DNA of 64,000 bases from a virus: the IMG/VR virus record IMGVR_UViG_3300032334_001128, positions 1 through 64,000 of that record. One strand, 5' to 3'. The position numbers and the translations under genes were made by a program. Of this stretch, positions 16,176-23,684 are shown piece after piece; position 1 is the first letter of the stretch, and every line of letters begins with the position of its first letter. The notes under the pieces are model-generated. The model saw only the letters and a program-made list of their open reading frames with translations. It did no database searches and was not told the origin of the DNA.

Positions 16176-16336
16176 GGAGCTGCACCGGATCTTGCTGCAC
16201 CTGGTGGATCCCGGAGCTTCGCCGGTGATGGATCTAAAACACGCCAAAAAATTATTTGCTATTTGGGAATAATTTAGGGTATTTTCGTGTAGTATTTATG
16301 TAGCAACATAAACCAACTAATAATGAAAGGTATCAA

Positions 16337-16555
16337 ATGAAGACATTTTTTCTTCGTGCTTTGGTTCTAGTCCCGATTACTGCTATTGCTTACCTATCTC
16401 AAAAAATCTCAGGTATGTATCTACAAAGTTGGGTTCTAAACAGCGTGGATGATGACCTAGTTATGTATTCCCGTTGGGAAGTAATTTCTTGGGTGTTCAT
16501 CGGGCTTACCCTAATTGGACTAATCTGGGCTATGGTTGCTCCCGATAAAGATTAG
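16337..16555 (+). CDS. Small membrane protein, related to 28713
   Basis: 72 residues with two hydrophobic segments (LVLVPITAIAYL and WVFIGLTLIGLIWAMVA). The N-terminus resembles the protein at 28713 (VVIVPLTAVAYVL), so the two may be paralogues. AATGAAAGGTA is the ribosome-binding site. Role unknown; candidate for membrane or superinfection functions. Confidence 0.65.
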   Translation: MKTFFLRALVLVPITAIAYLSQKISGMYLQSWVLNSVDDDLVMYSRWEVISWVFIGLTLIGLIWAMVAPDKD

Positions 16556-16570
16556 GTTTTCTCTCTAATG

Positions 16571-16602
16571 CTAAACCCCCGCGCTTGCGGGGGTTTAGTT
16601 TT
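16571..16602 (+). terminator. Strong hairpin terminator
   Basis: CTAAACCCCCGC-GCTT-GCGGGGGTTTAG followed by TTTTTAG. Confidence 0.85.
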
Positions 16603-16627
16603 TAGCTGAGAGATCTCTGGAATGAGT

Positions 16628-16831
16628 TTATAGTTTCATTCCATACTTACGGAGATACTGGCGAATGTATTTGATGGCACGGAAATCACTAGGCGAACTC
16701 GCTGAGTGAAAAAATCTGCCATCTGGCGAAGTCCAACGAATGTGACCTGACTTGGTTGCTTCTATTTGCCAACCTTGCTTAGTTGCTTTTTTGATTAGAG
16801 CCATAACATCTTTGTTTGTGGAGAGTGCCAT
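16628..16831 (-). CDS. HicA-like protein, no HicB partner seen
   Basis: 67 residues from the ATG behind AGAAAGGTTGCC on the minus strand. The order KQGWQIEATKSGHIRWTSPDGR and a C-terminal helix fits the dsRBD-like HicA fold, with the His of SGH at the catalytic position of HicA RNases. No HicB antitoxin gene lies beside it, so it may be an orphan or have another role. It is the minus-strand member of a cassette bounded by 24-bp direct repeats. Confidence 0.65.
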   Translation of the reverse strand: MALSTNKDVMALIKKATKQGWQIEATKSGHIRWTSPDGRFFHSASSPSDFRAIKYIRQYLRKYGMKL

Positions 16832-16861
16832 TTGGCAACCTTTCTTTTGTGGTAATACCAC

Positions 16862-16890
16862 TTTACACCTCACCCGTGACATTTTGCCAA
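16862..16890 (-). promoter_or_regulatory. Minus-strand cassette promoter of the HicA-like gene
   Basis: TTGGCA (16890-16885) and TGTAAA (16867-16862) with AAATGTC after the -35, the same design as on the plus strand. Confidence 0.65.
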
Positions 16891-16911
16891 ATTAGACACG
16901 CTGAAGCTTCT

Positions 16912-16935
16912 AGAGATCTCTGCGGCCACGTTCCT
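16912..16935 (+). repeat. 24-bp direct repeat, right copy
   Basis: Identical to 16152-16175. Further shared sequence (GATCTAAAACACGCCAAAAA and TTATTTGC) follows each copy at 16233 and 16971. Confidence 0.8.
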
Positions 16936-17076
16936 CCGGATCTTCGAGCTCCGGTCACGTGATTAATTTGGATCTAAAACACGCCAAAAAATTATTTGCA
17001 AATCGGGAATAATTTGTCGTAAGTTCGTGTTATCTTATTTGTAGCAACAAAAAACAATCTCTAGGAAAGGTTCTAA

Positions 17077-17196
17077 ATGAGTGTTCACATCTGCGAAATC
17101 TGCGATAACCCTGTTGAGTTCCAATGGTGCGTTGAGTGTGGTGAAACTGTTTGCGTAATCTGCCACAACGCTTACGGCTGTCCAGAAAACTATTAG
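17077..17196 (+). CDS. 39-residue double zinc-knuckle protein
   Basis: CEIC, CVEC, CVIC and a final CPENY give enough Cys/His for two zinc sites, like a minimal B-box or treble clef. TAGGAAAGG precedes the ATG. First of three genes on one mRNA. Confidence 0.65.
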   Translation: MSVHICEICDNPVEFQWCVECGETVCVICHNAYGCPENY

Positions 17197-17205
17197 GAGA
17201 AAATA

Positions 17206-17445
17206 ATGTCCAACACCACTAACTTTGCGTTTGAAGAAGTAATGCGTATGGCAGGGGGGCGAGATGTGTATTCATCTTCTACCCTTGCCATGATCTATGA
17301 AGAATGCGAGACCAACCGGCAAATCCAAGAACTTGCCGGTTGTCATCTTGTCGTAGCTTCTCCGGAGAAATCTCAGGAATACCTGACACGCTTGCGTTCT
17401 ACTCTGAAACTGGTATTCTTTACTCGTAGTGATTATACAAATTAG
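17206..17445 (+). CDS. 79-residue protein, function unknown
   Basis: Helical N-terminus (FAFEEVMRMAGG), no clear motif. ATTAGGAGAAA precedes the ATG and the gene lies 9 bp behind the zinc-knuckle gene. No family recognised. Confidence 0.6.
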   Translation: MSNTTNFAFEEVMRMAGGRDVYSSSTLAMIYEECETNRQIQELAGCHLVVASPEKSQEYLTRLRSTLKLVFFTRSDYTN

Positions 17446-17458
17446 GAAAGGAACTAAA

Positions 17459-17587
17459 ATGTGCGAATGCGAAGATAGACCTTGCTGCGGTTGTCTTGCT
17501 GAGAGCGACATCTACGGAAGATACGAGCCAGACCCAATTGACGCTGAGCGTGCGCGTTTGGAAATGGATTACGACTACGAAGATTAG
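17459..17587 (+). CDS. 42-residue Cys-rich protein (MCE..PCCG start)
   Basis: Begins MCECEDRPCCGC and ends in an acidic tail. The start resembles the 18-residue protein at 18653 (MCEDYPCCG). AGGAAAGGAAC is the ribosome-binding site. Probably metal binding. Confidence 0.65.
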   Translation: MCECEDRPCCGCLAESDIYGRYEPDPIDAERARLEMDYDYED

Positions 17588-17604
17588 GCTGCCGGCCGGT
17601 CTAC

Positions 17605-17637
17605 CTAAACCCCTCGCATCGCGGGGGGTTTAGTTTT
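17605..17637 (+). terminator. Hairpin terminator
   Basis: CTAAACCCCTCGC-ATC-GCGGGGGGTTTAG then TTTTACC. Confidence 0.8.
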
Positions 17638-17798
17638 ACCTGGTGCAGCTTCTCCGGTGATCTTAAATTACTTACCTAGGTAAATAAATAGAAGCTCGGA
17701 GATCTATGCGACACGCTGAAATAAATGTCGGGAATAAATGTTGCCAAATGTCGGTTCTATACTATAGACTGATAATGTCCAAACGAAAGGAAACCAAA

Positions 17799-18038
17799 AT
17801 GGCAGGACAAACCACACTACTACCACTAAACACCGAACGCTCTAAGTTTGCCGAAGTTGCTATGCCAACACTAGGCGACACTTACATTACCCCTAATGGT
17901 AGAACTGGCATCGTTGTTGAAATGGTGGTCAAGATGACTAAGGGTGGCTACGGAACTTTGAACATCTGCTTTGAAACCATTGATGCCGAAACTGGCGACA
18001 TTGATGTTCAATGGGCTTGCGTAAGTCCAATGGCTTAG
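17799..18038 (+). CDS. Small beta-rich protein, paralogue of the gene at 15850
   Basis: 79 residues from the ATG behind ACGAAAGGAAAC; an upstream in-frame start at 17706 would include the promoter. Shares LPLN, K(M/L)TK-GYG and QWA-SP(M/V)A with its paralogue, plus a six-residue insertion. Function unknown. Confidence 0.7.
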   Translation: MAGQTTLLPLNTERSKFAEVAMPTLGDTYITPNGRTGIVVEMVVKMTKGGYGTLNICFETIDAETGDIDVQWACVSPMA

Positions 18039-18073
18039 GCTTCGCCTAGCCTACTCCAAGGGGCTAGCCGAAC

Positions 18074-18108
18074 GAACCCCCTAGCAGTTGGGCTAGGGGG
18101 TTCACCTT
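18074..18108 (+). terminator. Hairpin terminator
   Basis: GAACCCCCTAGC with GCTAGGGGGTTC, then ACCTTTA. Confidence 0.75.
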
Positions 18109-18250
18109 TACCCGAAATGGATCACCGGAGCTTTAGAGATCTCTAGAGCTTCTCCCGGTATTATAGCTGCAGCTTTGGATCATACACCATCCATCGATAA
18201 TAGCTAATAGATTCCAATAACAATATCTTTATAATAAATTTGCCCTAGAT

Positions 18251-18281
18251 TTGACAAATATGCCGAACCTGTGCTTAGATA
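18251..18281 (+). promoter_or_regulatory. Promoter of a probable non-coding RNA
   Basis: TTGACA at 18251-18256 and TTAGAT/TAGATA at 18275-18281. No ribosome-binding site follows. Confidence 0.5.
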
Positions 18282-18286
18282 GTACT

Positions 18287-18456
18287 AACAACTTCATACG
18301 GGTAAATGTAAACGGCTTATGGATTTCGATTCCCTGCTCATACTAGTTAAGCTGGAGAATCGAAAATACGAGTGTCAGGACTTCCCTGCCGTCTCTGTAG
18401 TTGGTACTTGCAAGTACAAAGGATTTCCCTCGGGTTCGCGACTCGGGGGATTTTCT
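18287..18456 (+). ncRNA. Structured non-coding RNA candidate 1
   Basis: About 170 nt between a promoter and a terminator, with no GAAAGG ribosome-binding site. It contains the long-range pair CGATTCCC/GAGAATCG, the perfect palindrome GTACTTGCAAGTAC (18404-18417) and the terminator stem TCCCTCGGGT/ACTCGGGGGA with TTTTCTTTT. An ATG at 18319 opens 54 codons that run through the terminator; I judge this chance. Confidence 0.5.
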
Positions 18457-18652
18457 TTTATCGGGGGGCAAACTGATCCATAGACTGAGCTGGCCGGTGA
18501 GCTGAGCTAGCTGATCAGTTGCAGCTAAGATCACCAGGGATCTGATCAGGATCTATGAGCTGCCGGATGTTACAGACACTCCGGAATAGATTTGACTTTT
18601 CCGGTGTGTAGTGTATTCTTATAGTATTCCCGGAAAGGAAAGGAGGGGGCTT

Positions 18653-18709
18653 ATGTGTGAAGATTATCCATGTTGCGGACATGACAATGGCAACTGCCCT
18701 CGCAAGTAG
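18653..18709 (+). CDS. 18-residue Cys-rich microprotein
   Basis: MCEDYPCCGHDNGNCPRK. The gene has its own promoter region (TTGACT at 18593, TATAGTAT near 18620), the strongest ribosome-binding site of the window (AAAGGAAAGGAGG) and a terminator 7 nt after the stop, so a dedicated transcription unit serves this tiny protein. Similar MC-D-PCCGH peptides occur in actinophages as I recall. Four Cys plus His could bind one zinc. Confidence 0.7.
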   Translation: MCEDYPCCGHDNGNCPRK

Positions 18710-18713
18710 TTCT

Positions 18714-18741
18714 AGCCCCCGGTGCAAGCCGGGGGTTTTTA
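18714..18741 (+). terminator. Strong hairpin terminator
   Basis: CCCCCGG (18716-18722) with CCGGGGG (18729-18735), followed by TTTTTACTT. Confidence 0.85.
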
Positions 18742-18860
18742 CTTACCGGCCGGAGCTTCACAGATCTCTAGAAAATATTTTTATATTTCGGGAATAAATG
18801 GATTAGGCTAATGGTTATTATTACTGTAAGGTAAATACAAATAACTCGAAAGGTTAGCCA

Positions 18861-19127
18861 ATGAACATCACGCCAGAGAAGTATGCCGAAATGGTAATCG
18901 CAAAGTTTTACAAGGTTGAGAACATCTACAACTTGACTAGGGCTATTGCCAGAGTTGCCGACAAGTATGCCAAGTGGGTTATGGAAGCCAGTAACAGACT
19001 TACTTGGGCAACTGACGGAACTGACGAACACGCTAAACAAAATGAACTTGCTCAAAAAGAAGCACTGGTCAAGTGTGAAGCGTATCGCCTAGCGTTATTT
19101 ATGCTCACCGATAAACTCCCTAAGTGA
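18861..19127 (+). CDS. 88-residue helical protein
   Basis: Long helices (YNLTRAIARVADKYAKWVMEAS). CTCGAAAGG precedes the start. The stop lies in the loop of a 12-bp perfect hairpin (19112-19139). No family recognised. Confidence 0.65.
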   Translation: MNITPEKYAEMVIAKFYKVENIYNLTRAIARVADKYAKWVMEASNRLTWATDGTDEHAKQNELAQKEALVKCEAYRLALFMLTDKLPK

Positions 19128-19139
19128 TTAGGGAGTTTA
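19112..19139 (+). terminator. Hairpin over the stop codon
   Basis: TAAACTCCCTAA-GTGA-TTAGGGAGTTTA; no U run follows, so it may protect the mRNA end rather than stop transcription. Confidence 0.5.
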
Positions 19140-19291
19140 GGGGAGCTCACCGGAGATCCTAAATCAGTTACCGCGGTAACTAAAAGAAGCTCACAGATCT
19201 CTAGAAGACACGCCAAAAAAAGTTTCAAATAAACTTGCACAAAAAACAAAAACTACGCTAAACTGAAATCACTCAGGAAAGGAGTTGCCAA

Positions 19292-19486
19292 ATGGCAATG
19301 TTCGATGTAAAAATCCAAGTCAATTACTCAGGTCAAATCGAAGCAAGTTCGGCAGAAGAAGCCGAGCAACTTGCTTGGTCTGCTTACTACGGAGATGACG
19401 CAACGCTAGAATACGATGGCGTTGAAAGTATCGAAGTTGAAGAAGCCGAAGAAGAAGAAGAAGAAGAAGAAGAAGAAGAAGAATAA
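19292..19486 (+). CDS. Small protein with polyglutamate tail
   Basis: 64 residues: a beta strand, an EEAEQLAW helix, then a run of Glu encoded by GAA repeats, a slippage-prone tract. AGGAAAGGAG precedes the ATG. Fold resembles the protein at 11237. Function unknown. Confidence 0.65.
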   Translation: MAMFDVKIQVNYSGQIEASSAEEAEQLAWSAYYGDDATLEYDGVESIEVEEAEEEEEEEEEEEE

Positions 19487-19505
19487 AAATCTTCTGAAGC
19501 GTGAA

Positions 19506-19540
19506 GCCCGTCAGGAATCTCTGGCGGGCATTCTTCTTCT
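19506..19540 (+). terminator. Hairpin terminator
   Basis: GCCCGTCAG with CTGGCGGGC, then ATTCTTCTTCT. Confidence 0.7.
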
Positions 19541-19644
19541 ATAGATCTGTTATTTACCTAGGTAACTATAACTAGATCTCTGCAGCTGAAATGTTGCGAA
19601 ATGCCGGCCGGCCCTGGTAGACTGGAATCAACGAAAGGAATCTT

Positions 19645-19869
19645 ATGACTCACGCTAAATCTCAAAAAACTTTATTCCTAACACCGGAGCAACTTGACGC
19701 CGGCGGTTATGAAAAGTGGGAGCTCGAAACTATTTATTGCTTGCCAGGTTGCGGCGTTCACTTTTACAGTCCGGACGGAATCGGCCGAATCTTTACCGGA
19801 GATGATTACGACCTGGCCGAAATGATTGGCGACCAGGGAGACCGGTTTGTGAGAATCCTGGAAGCGTGA
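19645..19869 (+). CDS. 74-residue protein, function unknown
   Basis: Mixed alpha/beta (TPEQLDAGGYEKWELETIYCLPGC, then GRIFTGDDYDLAEMI). ACGAAAGGAA precedes the ATG. No family recognised. Confidence 0.65.
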   Translation: MTHAKSQKTLFLTPEQLDAGGYEKWELETIYCLPGCGVHFYSPDGIGRIFTGDDYDLAEMIGDQGDRFVRILEA

Positions 19870-19974
19870 GCTTCGAAAAGGATCTAAAAATAATTATTTA
19901 TTTCGGGAATAAATAACTTGTAATGTCAGTTGTTATTAGTAAGATGAACTTACCACTAGACAAAGGAAACTGAA

Positions 19975-20226
19975 ATGGAAGAACGCCTAAATAACTTACT
20001 TGCTAAGTTCGAAATTGCTCGCCTAGACCAAGTTGGTATTCTTGCTCGCATGGAAGGACTTGCTGTTGAAATCCGTAATGCCGAAGCAGATGAAGAATAC
20101 CTAACTAAGTTAGTAGCAGACTTGGACAACATGTTGACAAGATTGAAGAGCAACAAAAAACTTATGCTCGAAGTGATTGAAGGTATGGATTCAATCCAAA
20201 GAGAACTAAATCAGGAGGAAGAATAA
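19975..20226 (+). CDS. Coiled-coil protein
   Basis: 83 residues, almost fully helical with heptad-like spacing (LNNLLAKFEIARLDQVGILARM, LTRLKSNKKLMLEVIE). It ends AGGAGGAAG, which is the ribosome-binding site of the next gene. Function unknown. Confidence 0.65.
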   Translation: MEERLNNLLAKFEIARLDQVGILARMEGLAVEIRNAEADEEYLTKLVADLDNMLTRLKSNKKLMLEVIEGMDSIQRELNQEEE

Positions 20227-20403
20227 ATGGCTACTTATGAAGAAGCTCCGATTAGTAAATGTACCGAGTGTAATGACTTGCCACTGATCTGTCGAATGAA
20301 ACTACACTCACTAGATCGATGGTATTACGCTTGGTCATGGCCGGGTGTGTACTGGGTATTCAAGAAGCTTCACCGATCGGTGTGTAAAAACACGCCAAAA
20401 TAA
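20227..20403 (+). CDS. 58-residue protein running into the next cassette's spacer
   Basis: ATG directly follows the previous stop with AGGAGG upstream. The first 25 residues (SKCTECNDLPLICR) look real; the rest contains GATC and AAGCTT typical of spacer DNA, and the frame crosses the ACACGCC box of the next cassette and ends at 20403. It may be a small gene extended by loss of its stop. Confidence 0.5.
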   Translation: MATYEEAPISKCTECNDLPLICRMKLHSLDRWYYAWSWPGVYWVFKKLHRSVCKNTPK

Positions 20404-20406
20404 ATG

Positions 20407-20434
20407 TTGCCAAATGTCGCAACTGGGGTATAAA
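20407..20434 (+). promoter_or_regulatory. Cassette promoter
   Basis: TTGCCAAATGTC at 20407 and TATAAACTGG at 20429, 16-bp spacing; AACACGCC at 20389-20396. Confidence 0.75.
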
Positions 20435-20462
20435 CTGGACTTACTCGGGAAAGGAGTAAAAA

Positions 20463-20828
20463 ATGAGAGCAGTATTTACAGATGCCAAAAAGTGTGGTGC
20501 TAGTGAACTGGTGCTAACTGAAAACTGGTACGAGCAAATGAAGGAAGCAGTTGGGGGTTATGTCGAGATGGTTCGACTAACTGATTTCCTAACTATGTGG
20601 GTCAATGAAGAAGGTCTACTTCACGACTTGCCGATAAACGCAGTTGGCTCACTTGCTTACGGAGTTGCGTTTGATGCTATTGGAACACCAATCGCAGGGG
20701 ACATCGTATTCACTGGTGGACTAAACGGCGAAGGTGAGCCAACTGGAATTACTCAGGATGGTCTTGATTGGCTAGCGATGGTTGGTCAGTACGGGATTAT
20801 TATGAACGCCAACAAGCGCAAAGACTAA
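20463..20828 (+). CDS. DUF3846-like protein
   Basis: 121 residues. GGYVEMVRLTDFLTMWVNEEGLLHDLPIN, then a GD-IVFTGG turn, follow the DUF3846 pattern found in phages and mobile elements. Function of the family is unknown. GGGAAAGGAG precedes the start; terminator after the stop. Confidence 0.8.
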   Translation: MRAVFTDAKKCGASELVLTENWYEQMKEAVGGYVEMVRLTDFLTMWVNEEGLLHDLPINAVGSLAYGVAFDAIGTPIAGDIVFTGGLNGEGEPTGITQDGLDWLAMVGQYGIIMNANKRKD

Positions 20829-20846
20829 GTAATCTTTAGAGAGAAG

Positions 20847-20880
20847 CCAGACATCCGACAGGGTGTCTGGTTTTTCTTTT
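20847..20880 (+). terminator. Hairpin terminator
   Basis: CCAGACATCC-GACA-GGGTGTCTGG then TTTTTCTTTTA. Confidence 0.85.
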
Positions 20881-21023
20881 ACGAGCTAGAGCAATTACGA
20901 TCCTAAACTAGCTGCAGATCATCCAGGGAGATCCTGGCCGGATCCTGGTTGCAGCTCAGCTCCGGATCTAGCTCAGCTCGCGATCCGGATCTAAAAAAAG
21001 TTTTAAAAATAGTGTGTTTGGAC

Positions 21024-21050
21024 TTGCGGAATAGTTTGGTTTCCTATACC
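21024..21050 (+). promoter_or_regulatory. Promoter of non-coding RNA candidate 2
   Basis: TTGCGG at 21024-21029, TATACC at 21045-21050. Confidence 0.5.
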
Positions 21051-21056
21051 ATAGAG

Positions 21057-21284
21057 ATAACAAGGTTCCGACGGGAACTTTGGAGTGTGGCTGAATAGTT
21101 CTGAAAGTCAAATAGGCAGAACAAAGCAACGCCTGAACTTAGCGGTTCACCTTAGCGGGTAAAGGGCGGGTGTGCTCAAAGCGGTACTTAGAGACCACAT
21201 TGACTAGGCACTTCTGGTAAAAGCAATCCAGACACTCACTATGAACACCACGAAGCCCCTTGCGGAAACGCAGGGGGTTTCGTG
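21057..21284 (+). ncRNA. Structured non-coding RNA candidate 2
   Basis: About 230 nt between a promoter and a strong terminator, without a ribosome-binding site or credible frame. Visible stems: AAGGTTCC-GACG-GGAACTTT, GTTCTG with CAGAAC, CTGG with CCAG, and the terminator CACGAAGCCCC/GGGGTTTCGTG (21249-21284). Base composition differs from the flanking spacers, which carry GATC and AGCT. Confidence 0.55.
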
Positions 21285-21460
21285 CTTCTGGCCAGCTTCA
21301 CGGATCCATGGCCGGCCGGATCAGATCAAGCTAAGATCAATGCTAGGATCTTAGTTAGACACGCCAAAAAATTATTTCCAAAATACTTGACAAAATGTCA
21401 TTCCCGTATGGTACTATTTAGGTATGGCAAAAAGCCACAGACAATTAGGAAAGGAACCAA

Positions 21461-21730
21461 ATGTCTCAATTAGTTAGCACAGTAGTTAGATTTGTCGCAC
21501 AGGAAAGAAATGTCAAGGAAGATTCTGTTACTGGAGTTCCTAGACTTATGGAAATTATCGGCTTCCTATGCGAAGATAAAATGGCAGACCTATCGGCTTC
21601 ATACGAAATGGCTGTTCTAGCCTTGCGTATGTATGACGCCGAACTTGCCGTAGTCAAGCAAGTTGAAAAGGAAAAGCAGGCTGAAATCAAAAAGTACTGG
21701 GACACAAAACTTGCTGAGTTCCCTGCCTAA
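21461..21730 (+). CDS. 89-residue helical protein
   Basis: Helical, with a C-terminal charged helix (VVKQVEKEKQAEIKKYWDTK). AGGAAAGGAAC precedes the ATG; terminator follows. No family recognised. Confidence 0.65.
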   Translation: MSQLVSTVVRFVAQERNVKEDSVTGVPRLMEIIGFLCEDKMADLSASYEMAVLALRMYDAELAVVKQVEKEKQAEIKKYWDTKLAEFPA

Positions 21731-21740
21731 TAAGTTCTAA

Positions 21741-21777
21741 ACTTACCCCCGAACGAAAGTTCGGGGGTTTAGTTTTA
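21741..21777 (+). terminator. Hairpin terminator
   Basis: CCCCCGAAC-GAAA-GTTCGGGGG, then TTTAGTTTTATTC. Confidence 0.85.
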
Positions 21778-21893
21778 TTCAAGGATCTCTAAGCTCACGC
21801 CGGCCGCCACGATCTAAACTCGCCAAACTAAATGTTGTAAAAATATTTGAAATGCGAGTAGAATGTAACTACGAACTACGAAAGGAAAACTAA

Positions 21894-21989
21894 ATGTTCG
21901 AAGACGCAATCAATGAAGAAGCCATCGAAGCACTTACCGAAGAGCAGGTGGATGAGGTTTTGGCAATTCTAATCAAGGCAGGTTACTAA
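21894..21989 (+). CDS. 31-residue acidic microprotein
   Basis: MFEDAINEEAIEALTEEQVD and a short hydrophobic end; one or two helices. ACGAAAGGAAAAC precedes the ATG and TAATG couples it to the next gene, supporting translation. Confidence 0.6.
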   Translation: MFEDAINEEAIEALTEEQVDEVLAILIKAGY

Positions 21990-22213
21990 TGGGCTACTGG
22001 AAGATGAGAGGCTCATTCTCGGACTTGTTCGGACACGCAGAGCCAGAAGAGGTTACCGGTGTTTGGGGAGATTCACCGGCAGACATTATGGGCAACGCCA
22101 TTGACCAAATTGTAAATACATTCCAAGAAGACATTGGAAGAATGCCAACCAAAACAGAGTTGAAGAACGGGTTGCTATTCACAATTCAAGTTATGGATGA
22201 GTTGCCAGAATAG
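21989..22213 (+). CDS. 74-residue protein, function unknown
   Basis: GHAEPEEVTGVWGDSPADIMGNAIDQIV pattern, alpha/beta, no Cys cluster. Coupled to the microprotein before it. A hairpin terminator follows. Confidence 0.65.
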   Translation: MGYWKMRGSFSDLFGHAEPEEVTGVWGDSPADIMGNAIDQIVNTFQEDIGRMPTKTELKNGLLFTIQVMDELPE

Positions 22214-22228
22214 GTGATGACTCACCGA

Positions 22229-22260
22229 AAGCCCTAGCTTATGCTAGGGCTTTTACTTTA
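22229..22260 (+). terminator. Hairpin terminator
   Basis: AAGCCCTAGC-TTAT-GCTAGGGCTT then TTACTTTA. Confidence 0.8.
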
Positions 22261-22316
22261 TAGATCTGTTTCCGGATCACCGGATAGAAGCTCCGGAAAC
22301 ACGCGAAAAGAATAAG

Positions 22317-22344
22317 TTGCGAAATGTCAGGGCTAGGGTGTAAT
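22317..22344 (+). promoter_or_regulatory. Cassette promoter
   Basis: TTGCGAAATGTC at 22317 and TGTAATCTAG at 22339, 16-bp spacing. The block from AATGTC to the -10 is nearly identical to the promoter at 22774. Confidence 0.75.
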
Positions 22345-22374
22345 CTAGTTATACCCTAACGAAAGGAAATCAAA

Positions 22375-22713
22375 ATGGGCGACAGGTCAAGAATTATTGT
22401 AAAGAGTGAGAGTTTCCCTAACGCTATTCACCTTTACGGACATTGGGCAGGGACAGACAACCTAACTGCCGTAGTAAATGTTTTAGCCAAGACAGACAGA
22501 ATTGGCGACCCTAGTTATCTAACGGCTCAACTTTTTTATGAGTTCGCTAGTGATTACGATGGCAATTTAGGTTTTGGTATCAGCGTAGATGATGATGGAG
22601 TTTTTGACGACAACTCACCAATTACTATTTTTGCCGATAATGGTGATGTTGCTTATCAAGATTACTTTTATACCAAGCAAGAGTTTTTGGAAAAGTTTGG
22701 AGTTAGTGTCTAG
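22375..22713 (+). CDS. Conserved phage protein (MGDRSRI start)
   Basis: 112 residues. MGDRSRIIVKSE, LYGHWAG and the acidic DDDGVFDDNSPI segment resemble a hypothetical protein seen in several phages. ACGAAAGGAAA precedes the ATG. The stop lies in an 11-bp hairpin (22705-22730, loop GAAA). Confidence 0.7.
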   Translation: MGDRSRIIVKSESFPNAIHLYGHWAGTDNLTAVVNVLAKTDRIGDPSYLTAQLFYEFASDYDGNLGFGISVDDDGVFDDNSPITIFADNGDVAYQDYFYTKQEFLEKFGVSV

Positions 22714-22773
22714 GCGAAAGCCTAGGCACTACCAAGCTTCACTAAAACAGATCTAAACTCACCGGCCGGAATG

Positions 22774-22801
22774 TTGACATATGTCAGGGCTAGGGTGTAA
22801 T
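22774..22801 (+). promoter_or_regulatory. Cassette promoter
   Basis: TTGACATATGTC at 22774 and TGTAATCTAG at 22796, spacing 16 bp. Confidence 0.75.
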
Positions 22802-22831
22802 CTAGACTTATCAAGACGAAGGGAGTTCACT

Positions 22832-23047
22832 ATGGCAAAGCCAAGCGTGAAACTTGTAAAGGAATGGACAATCGCTTACGACAGCGACCTAGTTACAGTT
22901 AGTTACGGAACAGCAGTGTTTGAGCAGGACTATTGGAAATTAGTGAACAAGGTAACTAAAAAGACAACCTATTTTTACGGGGAGTCTGCGTGGTCAAACG
23001 CTAGGCGTATTGCTAGCGACACAGACTTTGGTGCGTGGAGTATCTAA
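22832..23047 (+). CDS. 71-residue beta-rich protein
   Basis: Start at 22832 behind ACGAAGGGAG. Strands KLVKEWTIAYDSD, TVSYGTAVF and TYFYGESAW. First of three linked genes (TAATG overlap). No family recognised. Confidence 0.65.
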   Translation: MAKPSVKLVKEWTIAYDSDLVTVSYGTAVFEQDYWKLVNKVTKKTTYFYGESAWSNARRIASDTDFGAWSI

Positions 23048-23238
23048 TGGAAACTTGCGTATTGTGTGTTGAGAAAAGACACAAAATCTATTGGGGCGAA
23101 ATGTCTGAAAAAGATATGGAACTATCCGGAGTCACTTATCACAAGTGTTCATTCTGTTCATACGAACCTCTAATTTGGAATACCGGTATTGGAGATGCTA
23201 GTTGCGAGAGTTGTGGCAAATGGCAGAACGAGAGTTAG
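23047..23238 (+). CDS. 63-residue zinc-ribbon protein
   Basis: Starts METCVLC at 23047 on the previous stop; a GTG at 23035 is less likely. CVLC, CSFC and CESC give up to two zinc sites. Part of a three-gene group. Confidence 0.7.
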   Translation: METCVLCVEKRHKIYWGEMSEKDMELSGVTYHKCSFCSYEPLIWNTGIGDASCESCGKWQNES

Positions 23239-23251
23239 GGGAGAGACTCTA

Positions 23252-23368
23252 ATGGCCGATCAATGTGAACACGAGAACCTAAAACACGCTGATAGTTCGG
23301 CTCACTTAGCTTTCTGCCCGGACTGCGACCTAGAGTTTTTTTGTGAATGTGAAAATCCGGATTCGTAA
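23252..23368 (+). CDS. 38-residue zinc-binding protein
   Basis: CEHEN, CPDC and CEC motifs with His, consistent with one or two zinc sites. GGGGAGAG precedes the ATG, 13 bp after the previous stop. Confidence 0.6.
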   Translation: MADQCEHENLKHADSSAHLAFCPDCDLEFFCECENPDS

Positions 23369-23453
23369 ACGGATCTAGTTTTATTCCAATATGTGCTTGC
23401 GTTTTTTGTTTTATGGTGTAGTCTAGTTATGTAGTTAGACGGAAGGAAATCAA

Positions 23454-23666
23454 ATGAACTTACTACAAGCTGAAATCCTAGTTATCAACCTTGAGCACGA
23501 AATCAAAGCAGACGGAAAAATGTCTTTCGGCGAACCGGCTATGAAATCTATTAGCCGGCTTTTAGGAATTGACGCCTACAAGACTTTCGGGCGTGGCGTA
23601 AAGGGCCGCCAAGCTGCGCTCGATTGGCTGCGAGAACAAATCGCCGAGAACACGCCGGCAGAGTAA
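23454..23666 (+). CDS. 70-residue helical protein
   Basis: Helical with a basic patch (KTFGRGVKGRQAALDWLREQ), possibly nucleic-acid binding. ACGGAAGGAAA precedes the start. Terminator after the stop. Confidence 0.65.
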   Translation: MNLLQAEILVINLEHEIKADGKMSFGEPAMKSISRLLGIDAYKTFGRGVKGRQAALDWLREQIAENTPAE

Positions 23667-23684
23667 AAAAGCTCTATCAATGTG

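Noticed and set aside
18319-18483. 54-codon frame in ncRNA candidate 1
   Set aside because: No ribosome-binding site, runs through the terminator stem and into spacer DNA.
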